Source: Treponema sp. | GTDB lineage: Bacteria; Spirochaetota; Spirochaetia; Treponematales; Breznakiellaceae | Length of the DNA: 10,394 nucleotides | Direction of reading: 5' to 3' | NCBI GenBank assembly: GCA_031271075.1 | Contig: JAISWN010000104.1 | Coordinates: 1 to 10,394, forward strand | In this document: positions 5,255 to 10,394 of the stretch, piece after piece | Layout of the letters: each line of letters begins with the position of its first letter | How positions within the stretch are numbered: the first letter of the stretch is position 1 | Program-made: the position numbers and the translations under genes | Notes under the pieces: generated by a model | What the model was told of the DNA's origin: nothing | Databases searched by the model: none | The model's input: only the letters and a program-made list of their open reading frames with translations

Positions 5255-7018
5255 TCATTCGATCTCAAAAGAAAAGAGGCGCGCCTCCGCATTCCCCCAG
5301 GTGGAAAGGGGCTCAAAGCGGACAGCGGAAACCTCCGCCCCGATGTCCGCATACACCAGCCGCCGGTGGTTATCCCCTACGTCGATAGTCCGGCTGCCGC
5401 CGTCCGCCAGGGTAAGGGTGAGACGGAAGGACTTGATCATGGTTTTGGGCACGTGGGTTGGCTTAATATCCAGGTAATAGGTGGCGTACATGGGCCGTTT
5501 GTAGATGGAACCTTCGCGCTGGGTTTCCCGGTTCAGATCGCTGTCAAAAACCAGGCGGACCCGGCGGCAATGGACCGGCTTGTCAAAGCGGTACTCCGCG
5601 TAGTCCCCCCCGGCCAGCCAGAGGCCGTTGTCCCCGGCGCCGGTAGGCCGGTCGACGCCGTTACGGAGGACATCGGCGTTTCCTTTGGAGGAACTAAGGC
5701 GGGCCCCTGCGGTGAGGGCGGAAACCTTCCGGGCAAGGCCGGGAAGCCAGCAGTCGTCTTCCATCAACATTTGCTGAACTTCGCCGGTGTAATTCCGGTA
5801 CACCCCCCGGGGCGTTTCCCCGTGCCGGACCGCCACCGCGGCGGCGGCGCCTACAGCCTGGCCCAGGATGGCGCAGGTAGCCATGACCCTGGTGGAACTG
5901 AGGGCCACATGGGAAACGCTGATATTCCTGCCGGCAAAAAAGAGATTCTCCACATTCCAGGAGTAGAGGCAGCGGTAGGGTACGCCGAAAGGCGAAGGCG
6001 CGGGGTGGAAAACAGTCGGTTCCTCGGGGGTGCGCAGGGCTTCCGGGTGGTGATCGTCCATGGGCCAGCCGCCATAGGCAACAACATCCTCAAAATTGCC
6101 GCCGGCGCGGACATCGGCCTGGGTAAGGGTATGATCCCCCACATAGCGGCGGCTTTCCCGTTTGCCGGGCAGAAACCCTATCCAGTCAAGATCGAAGGCC
6201 GCGAATTTTTCCCGGTTTTCCGGGTCGTTCTTCACAAAGTCCCACATACCATAAGCCGCCGCCAGCAGCTCGTCCCGAATCTCCTCCGCGTCGGCAATAG
6301 TATCCCTGACGCCCCCCAGTTCCAGATACCAGAAGTTCTCATCATCCCTGGTAAGATCCGGCAGGCGGTAGGGCAGTTTTTCTTTGGTGAATTTCTCCGC
6401 CCAGGGCGGCGGGATAAAAGTCCGCGGGCCCCCGGTTTCCCTGGCCTGGATGAGGATGGAATTGCCCATGGTTTTCTTGTCCGCGTACACCGGGGCGATG
6501 TCTTCGCCGAATTCGGCATGGGCCTCGTGGCCCACCCGGTACTCCGCACCGGAGAGAGGGGCCAGGACGCTGTCTCCGGAGCAGTCGGCAAACAAGGGGG
6601 CTTCAACCTTATGATACATCTGGGTTGTGGTCTGCCAGCCCGTAACCGAAAGGATACGGCCCTCCTTCACTTCCGCGTCCATACAGGAACAGTTGAGGAT
6701 AAGGGTAATGTTCTTCTCGAAACGGACGATCTCCCAGAGGATGCTGTCCCAGATGGAAAAATTCTTGTAGGGATTCCGGTAATAGTTCTCCAGGAACAGT
6801 TCTTCTACGATGCCGGTTTCCCGGTTGTCCTTTCCCCGGGCCCCCAGCACCCACATGCGCATCTCGCTTGAGGCGTTCCCCCCCAGCATGGGGCGGTCCT
6901 GCATGACAGCCACCTTGACACCCCGCCGGGCGGCTTCAACCGCCGCGCAGAGCCCGGAGAGGCCGCCGCCTACCACACAGAACTGAACACGATAGGTAAT
7001 GGTTTTGAAAACGCTCAT
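5255..7018 (-). CDS. FAD-dependent oxidoreductase with C-terminal beta-rich domain, sugar-operon associated
   Basis: The protein has 587 residues. The N-terminus holds the FAD/Rossmann motif VVGGGLSGLCAAVEAARRG at 15-33, followed by MLGGNASSEMRMW at 44-56. Further family marks are FADCSGDSVLAPLSG (143-157), GKRESRRYVGDHTLT (285-299) and the second FAD-contact block FFAGRNISVSHVALSSTRVM at 360-379, ending in LGQAVGAAAAVA. These fit the FAD_oxidored group (PF12831-like). Residues about 440-587 form an added domain resembling a galactose-binding or discoidin beta-sandwich, possibly for carbohydrate contact. There is no signal peptide, so the enzyme is cytoplasmic. It lies 34 bp after the second permease gene, so it probably oxidises the imported sugar or glycoside; the substrate is unknown. 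The ATG at 7018 is chosen because GGAGGAGGA sits five bases upstream; the in-frame ATG at 7033 would swallow that site. Confidence 0.85.
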   Translation of the reverse strand: MSVFKTITYRVQFCVVGGGLSGLCAAVEAARRGVKVAVMQDRPMLGGNASSEMRMWVLGARGKDNRETGIVEELFLENYYRNPYKNFSIWDSILWEIVRFEKNITLILNCSCMDAEVKEGRILSVTGWQTTTQMYHKVEAPLFADCSGDSVLAPLSGAEYRVGHEAHAEFGEDIAPVYADKKTMGNSILIQARETGGPRTFIPPPWAEKFTKEKLPYRLPDLTRDDENFWYLELGGVRDTIADAEEIRDELLAAAYGMWDFVKNDPENREKFAAFDLDWIGFLPGKRESRRYVGDHTLTQADVRAGGNFEDVVAYGGWPMDDHHPEALRTPEEPTVFHPAPSPFGVPYRCLYSWNVENLFFAGRNISVSHVALSSTRVMATCAILGQAVGAAAAVAVRHGETPRGVYRNYTGEVQQMLMEDDCWLPGLARKVSALTAGARLSSSKGNADVLRNGVDRPTGAGDNGLWLAGGDYAEYRFDKPVHCRRVRLVFDSDLNRETQREGSIYKRPMYATYYLDIKPTHVPKTMIKSFRLTLTLADGGSRTIDVGDNHRRLVYADIGAEVSAVRFEPLSTWGNAEARLFSFEIE

Positions 7019-7052
7019 AAAATCCTCCTCCATAAACTAAACTATAAAAGGT

Positions 7053-7934
7053 TTAACCCTTTACCGCCCCGGCCACCAGGCCCTTCACAAAAAACTTCTG
7101 GCCGGCAAGAAAGACAATGAATACCGGGATAAGAGCTGAAGCGGAAGCCGCCATGATCAGGTTGTACGCCGTGGTGGCCTCGTCGATAAAATTATTCAGA
7201 GCTACCGGAATGGTATAGAGCCGCCAGTTGGCAAGAAACACCAGAGCATCCAGGTAGTTATTCCAGTTCCACAGGAAGACGATTATCGCCAGGGATGCCA
7301 TGGCGGGCTTGGCAACGGGTATCATGATCCGCAGCCAAATAATAAACTCGTTGGCCCCGTCGATATAGGCGGACTCCCGCAGCTCATCGGGGATCTGCGT
7401 AAAGTACTGGCGCATGAGGAATGTGCCGGTGATAGTAATGAGTCCCGGCAGGATCAGGGGCCAGTGGGTTCCCACCAGACCCAACTGTGAAAATATGGAA
7501 AATTTAGGGATCAACGTTATCTGGCTTGGGATCATCATGGTGGAAAGGTAGAGGAAGAAAATAACATTTCTGCCGCGAAATTTAATTTTAGCAAATGCAT
7601 AACCTGCGGCGCTACTGGTAATTACCGAGCCGGTTAGATTAATAAAGGCGATCTTCAAAGAATTAAAATAGGCTAAATCAAAGTGATAATCCTGCCGGGC
7701 AATCCCGCCGATATTCCAAACTTGGAGGTAGTTATCAGGGTAAAAATAATCGGGTATCCATTTGATAGGAAGTTTTATCACATCAATACCGCGTTTCATG
7801 GATGCGGAAAGCATCCAGAGAAAAGGAATCACCATCGTTATCGCAAAGAGAAAAATAAAAAAGGTAATGATCAAGCGGCCCCATTCTATTTTGCTTTTGA
7901 TATTTTCTTGACAACTCATAGCTTCTATTTTCAT
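7053..7934 (-). CDS. ABC sugar transporter permease, MalG/CUT1 type
   Basis: This 293-residue inner-membrane protein has about six hydrophobic segments and the cytoplasmic EAA loop for docking the ATPase (ELRESAYIDGANEFIIWLRI, then MIPVAKPAM). The first segment (LIITFFIFLFAITMVIPFLW) and the C-terminal KGLVAGAVKG match MalG-like carbohydrate permeases. The ATG at 7934 overlaps the stop of the upstream permease in TGATG, so the two subunits are probably translationally coupled and made in equal amounts. A longer frame from 8009 exists but would overlap the upstream gene by more than 70 bases without a ribosome site. The gene's 5' part is noticeably AT-richer than its 3' part. The substrate is not predictable from sequence. 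Confidence 0.9.
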   Translation of the reverse strand: MKIEAMSCQENIKSKIEWGRLIITFFIFLFAITMVIPFLWMLSASMKRGIDVIKLPIKWIPDYFYPDNYLQVWNIGGIARQDYHFDLAYFNSLKIAFINLTGSVITSSAAGYAFAKIKFRGRNVIFFLYLSTMMIPSQITLIPKFSIFSQLGLVGTHWPLILPGLITITGTFLMRQYFTQIPDELRESAYIDGANEFIIWLRIMIPVAKPAMASLAIIVFLWNWNNYLDALVFLANWRLYTIPVALNNFIDEATTAYNLIMAASASALIPVFIVFLAGQKFFVKGLVAGAVKG

Positions 7935-8824
7935 CAATAACCCACCCATTTTTTTTGCCCTTTCCACTGGATCAGGGTAATAACAAACAGAATCAGGAAG
8001 AGTATCCATGACATTGCCGCGCTAAATCCCATTTTATAAAAAGTAAAAGCCGATTTATAAATGTAAAATACTAAGACATTGGTGGAGGTCCCCGGTCCTC
8101 CGCCAGTCATCACTTGAATCTGGGCAAAAATCTGGAAAGCGCCGATAAACTGGGTGATTACCAAAAAAAAGATGGTAGGTGAAAGCAGGGGGATGGTAAG
8201 TTTAAAAAACTTCCGCAGTTCCCCCGCACCGTCAATATCCGCAGCTTCGTAAAGTTCCAGCGGCAGGCCCTGAATGGAGGAAGTATAGATCATAATACAA
8301 TAGCCGATACTACCCCAAATGGCCATAATCATAACGGCAGGCAGCGCCCAATGATAATCCCCCAGCCATTTAGGAGGTTCCACGCCCAAAAGTTTTACAA
8401 ATTGGGTGAATGGCCCCCAAGGGGAGTACATCATAACCCAGACAATAGAAACCGCCACAATATTGGAAATATAGGGCATAAACATCATCAGTTTGAGGGG
8501 GGTTTTGATAAAACAAGCCTTATCAATAACAATCGCCAGCACCAGGGAGAGAAAAATGATAACCGGAACAGTAATGAAGGCAAAAAGAATAGTATTGCCC
8601 AAAGCAGAGGTAAACCATTCATCACTCCACATATCTATAAAATTTTTAAGCCCGATAAAATTCCAATTTCCAAAACCTTTGGTAAAATCCCAGTCGGTAA
8701 AACTTATTACCAGGGAGAAAATAATGGGCATCAGGGTAAAGGCGATCATGCCCAGCAGATTGGGGAGAATAAAAATATATCCTGTTAAATCCGTCTTGAA
8801 TTGCATACTCAGTTTAAACTTCAC
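7934..8824 (-). CDS. ABC sugar transporter permease, MalF/CUT1 type
   Basis: From the GTG at 8824 the product has 296 residues with six predicted membrane segments, starting with YIFILPNLLGMIAFTLMPI. It has the conserved EAA loop ELYEAADIDGAGELRKFFKL followed by TIPLLSP. It pairs with the next permease (TGATG overlap) to form the transmembrane channel of a carbohydrate importer. The start is uncertain. The GTG at 8824 has GGAGG 13 bases upstream, longer than ideal; the ATG at 8806 and a TTG at 8863 lack good sites. A seven-codon frame (8844-8821) covers the ribosome site and overlaps the GTG as GTGA. No ATPase gene lies in the window, so the transporter likely shares an MsmK/UgpC-like ATPase encoded elsewhere, as is common for CUT1 systems. 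Confidence 0.9.
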   Translation of the reverse strand: MKFKLSMQFKTDLTGYIFILPNLLGMIAFTLMPIIFSLVISFTDWDFTKGFGNWNFIGLKNFIDMWSDEWFTSALGNTILFAFITVPVIIFLSLVLAIVIDKACFIKTPLKLMMFMPYISNIVAVSIVWVMMYSPWGPFTQFVKLLGVEPPKWLGDYHWALPAVMIMAIWGSIGYCIMIYTSSIQGLPLELYEAADIDGAGELRKFFKLTIPLLSPTIFFLVITQFIGAFQIFAQIQVMTGGGPGTSTNVLVFYIYKSAFTFYKMGFSAAMSWILFLILFVITLIQWKGQKKWVGY

Positions 8825-8844
8825 CGGTTTTGTCTTTCCTCCAT
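8821..8844 (-). promoter_or_regulatory. Possible seven-codon leader ORF coupled to the first permease
   Basis: ATG GAG GAA AGA CAA AAC CGG TGA lies directly before the permease. Its stop overlaps the proposed GTG start in the four bases GTGA, the usual geometry of translational coupling. Its own ribosome site (GGGA) is weak. It could explain how a start with a 13-base ribosome-site spacer is used efficiently. A chance occurrence is quite possible. Confidence 0.2.
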
Positions 8845-8876
8845 GGTTTCCCAGGCCCAGCAATAACCCTAATCGA

Positions 8877-8934
8877 AATTTCCGCCTGGCCTACCATAGG
8901 CAAACCAGGAAGGAATTCACCGGGATCGGAAATT
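8877..8934 (-). other. Structured intergenic element 1 (nested inverted repeats)
   Basis: AATTTCCG at 8877-8884 pairs with CGGAAATT at 8927-8934, closing a region that contains CCTG/CAGG (8885-8888/8906-8909) and GCCTA/TAGGC (8889-8893/8897-8901, loop CCA). The stems nest cleanly, so RNA from either strand should fold. It lies between the solute-binding protein and permease genes, next to a second structured element. Confidence 0.6.
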
Positions 8935-8937
8935 AGA

Positions 8938-8985
8938 GTTGTTCAGAAACTTCAGTTTCTGTCGAACCAAAGGTTCGCCAACAAC
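8938..8985 (-). other. Structured intergenic element 2 (compact three-way junction)
   Basis: An outer stem GTTGTT/AACAAC (8938-8943/8980-8985) encloses two perfect hairpins: CAGAAAC/GTTTCTG (8944-8950/8955-8961, loop TTCA) and CGAACC/GGTTCG (8963-8968/8972-8977, loop AAA). Almost every base is accounted for, which chance would rarely give in 48 bases. It may be a REP-like or RNA-stability element. It is too short and wrongly arranged for a tRNA. Confidence 0.65.
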
Positions 8986-9007
8986 CGCTTAATATTATTG
9001 TTACCTG

Positions 9008-9043
9008 GGCTTGTTTCAAAATTCGGCTGGTTTTGAAACAGCC
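9008..9043 (-). other. Strong hairpin after the solute-binding protein gene (stabiliser or attenuator)
   Basis: GGCT-T-GTTTCAAAA (9008-9021) pairs with TTTTGAAAC-AGCC (9031-9043): 13 base pairs with one bulged T and a nine-base loop. It starts about 13 bases after the binding-protein stop codon. No U-run follows on the operon strand (CAGGTAACAATAATATT), so it is unlikely to be a simple terminator. It more likely blocks 3'-to-5' decay and raises binding-protein mRNA over permease mRNA, as in malE-malF. Confidence 0.65.
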
Positions 9044-9056
9044 TCACTTGCCTACT

Positions 9057-10391
9057 CTATTCCGCCAGTATCCTGTCACTTCTGGATTTAGCATCGCTAA
9101 GCCCCTGGTCCACGGTTTTCACATCATTATAGATAGCTTCAAGTTCTTCCTTGAATATCTGTTGTAATTCGGCAGCTCTATATGTGTTTGTCTGGACAGC
9201 GACATTCTTGCGGGGGGTAATAAGTATGGTTTTTACCGTTGCAAAATCAAGCACCTTTTCTCCTCCCTCCATGAATACTGATGTTACCTCATCCAAACTG
9301 TAGTTGCTATGCAGGGGAATACGCCCTCCCCTGGCCATAGGTATCATCCCCCGGGTAGTATACCATTTTACATATTCCCAGGCGGCATCAATATTTTTTG
9401 ATTTTGGATTAACACACTGTATATCTCCGGCCCCGCCAATACTGTATGATGATGCCTGTATTTCCGATACCGGATAGGGCGCAAAGGCTGTAACAAAATC
9501 GTGAGGATAATTTTTTACATCCTTTACATTACGAACTATCCATGATCCAATGGTCATCGCGCACCTGCCGCTGAGGAACATACCTTCCTGGGTCAGCTTC
9601 TGGGTAACTGAGTCCACATGAGTTGGGGCGCTTTTATCAATATTCATCATGTCATAGGCAAGCTGAACAGCTTCCTTGACCAGGGGCGTATTATAGGCGC
9701 TGGTTTTGCCGTCAGGGCCGTATATCCAATTTCCTCCTGCCACAGAAGGAACAAAACCTGTAGTAGTACCGATGAACTGCTGGGTATTTAGAAATGCGCC
9801 GTAGATCTTATTATCCCCGGAGCCTTTTGTAAGCCGTTTCGCAATTTCCCGGAATTCACTGTAAGTCCATCTCTCCGGGACCGGGATACCGGCGGCATCA
9901 AACATATCCTTATTGATCATAATGCAGTCATCAACATTGATCTTGGTGGGCAAACCGTAATGCCGCCCATTGTAGAGATAGGTGTTTCCCATGTCTCCAA
10001 GCCCCTTGATGTCAAAAGCATCCCGTGCAATAAGAGAAGTTAAATCCAGGGCCATATTGCTTTCGATTCGTTTGTGCAGAGTGGTAGCGCCGTAAGTCAT
10101 ATACACGTCAACACCATCACCTGATAAAAGAGTAGTCTCCAGTTTCAAATTACCATTATCATCGTTCACAAAACGGGTATATTCCGCCTGGATACCCCTG
10201 TCCTTGAACTCAGCGTTAAAAGCATCCACCGTCGCTTGCGGGCCGTTTTCAGCCGGGACCCCGCCCCAAACCTTAACCACAAAGGGCTGGCCGGAAGGGC
10301 CGGAACCCTGCTGCTGGGCCCGGCCCCCGGCATACAGGGACAGCGCGGACAGGGCCATGAGGGCCACAAAAAACATCTTCAGTCTTGCCAT
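9057..10391 (-). CDS. Periplasmic carbohydrate-binding protein of ABC transporter (family 1 SBP)
   Basis: The protein has 444 residues. The N-terminus is a secretion signal: basic MARLK, a hydrophobic core FFVALMALSALSL, then YAGGRAQ, with no lipobox cysteine. It is therefore probably exported and cleaved as a soluble periplasmic protein, a style common in treponemes. The mature part has features of family 1 sugar-binding proteins: the opening VVKVWGG strand, GDGVDVYMTYGATT, the middle GAFLNTQQFIG, and near the C-terminus NIDAAWEYVKWYTTRGMIP with ARGGRIPLHSNY. It delivers a sugar, oligosaccharide or glycoside to the two permeases downstream. The ATG at 10391 is three bases from the window edge, so its ribosome site and promoter are not visible and an upstream start cannot be excluded. 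A 193-bp structured gap separates it from the permeases, which probably sets a higher expression level. Confidence 0.9.
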   Translation of the reverse strand: MARLKMFFVALMALSALSLYAGGRAQQQGSGPSGQPFVVKVWGGVPAENGPQATVDAFNAEFKDRGIQAEYTRFVNDDNGNLKLETTLLSGDGVDVYMTYGATTLHKRIESNMALDLTSLIARDAFDIKGLGDMGNTYLYNGRHYGLPTKINVDDCIMINKDMFDAAGIPVPERWTYSEFREIAKRLTKGSGDNKIYGAFLNTQQFIGTTTGFVPSVAGGNWIYGPDGKTSAYNTPLVKEAVQLAYDMMNIDKSAPTHVDSVTQKLTQEGMFLSGRCAMTIGSWIVRNVKDVKNYPHDFVTAFAPYPVSEIQASSYSIGGAGDIQCVNPKSKNIDAAWEYVKWYTTRGMIPMARGGRIPLHSNYSLDEVTSVFMEGGEKVLDFATVKTILITPRKNVAVQTNTYRAAELQQIFKEELEAIYNDVKTVDQGLSDAKSRSDRILAE

Positions 10392-10394
10392 ATC

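Noticed and set aside
5366..6871. 501-codon open frame on the plus strand
   Set aside because: It lies entirely opposite the intact FAD oxidoreductase gene, whose motifs are unambiguous. Its translation shows no recognisable domain and the openness follows from GC-rich codon usage on the other strand.
8938..8985. tRNA-like gene
   Set aside because: The folded region is only 48 bases with three stems; there is no acceptor, anticodon or T-arm arrangement.
9008..9043. Rho-independent terminator after the solute-binding protein gene
   Set aside because: The stem is strong but no U-run follows on either strand, and the downstream permeases clearly belong to the same system.

Overview
All genes in this window are read leftward (minus strand). 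They form two functional blocks. The gene set, an FeFe-type electron-bifurcating hydrogenase operon next to a sugar ABC transporter operon with FAD enzymes, and the Cys-less signal peptide ending in YAGG on the binding protein, would suit an anaerobic fermentative or H2-metabolising bacterium. A gut Treponema-like spirochaete is my best guess, and a clostridial relative is possible. This is inference; no rRNA or other marker gene is present.

Right block (10391 down to 4199, transcribed first): a periplasmic family-1 solute-binding protein, two MalF/MalG-like permeases that overlap at TGATG, an intact FAD-dependent oxidoreductase with an extra C-terminal beta-rich domain, and a second FAD oxidoreductase of the same superfamily. 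The second one is broken by a frameshift and a large internal deletion. The layout suggests uptake of a carbohydrate or glycoside followed by oxidation, but the substrate cannot be read from sequence. No ATPase subunit is encoded here, so a shared or distant one must serve the transporter. The 193-bp gap between the binding-protein gene and the first permease is filled with strong inverted repeats, as expected for an element that lets the binding protein be expressed above the permeases.

Linker (4198 to about 3904): no convincing gene and no clear rho-independent terminator. An AT-rich possible promoter lies at its left end, at the start of the hydrogenase block.

Left block (3903 to 1, running off the window): a NuoE/HydC-like [2Fe-2S] subunit, a stand-alone GHKL-type ATPase, a small thioredoxin-fold ferredoxin, a NuoF/HydB-like flavin and Fe-S subunit, and the N-terminal [2Fe-2S] domain of a NuoG/HydA-like protein. 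This order is the known arrangement of NAD-linked, electron-bifurcating [FeFe]-hydrogenase operons. In that model HydC and HydB pass electrons between NAD(H), flavin and Fe-S clusters, and HydA (mostly outside the window) would carry the H-cluster.

The most unusual stretch is 3149-3350, between hydC and the ATPase gene. It holds three 51-bp tandem repeats, each with a 9-bp hairpin that stays paired through G-U wobbles only in the operon-sense RNA. An open small reading frame of Cys-containing 17-residue repeats exactly fills the gap between the two genes. An 11-bp hairpin there also overlaps the Shine-Dalgarno of the ATPase gene.
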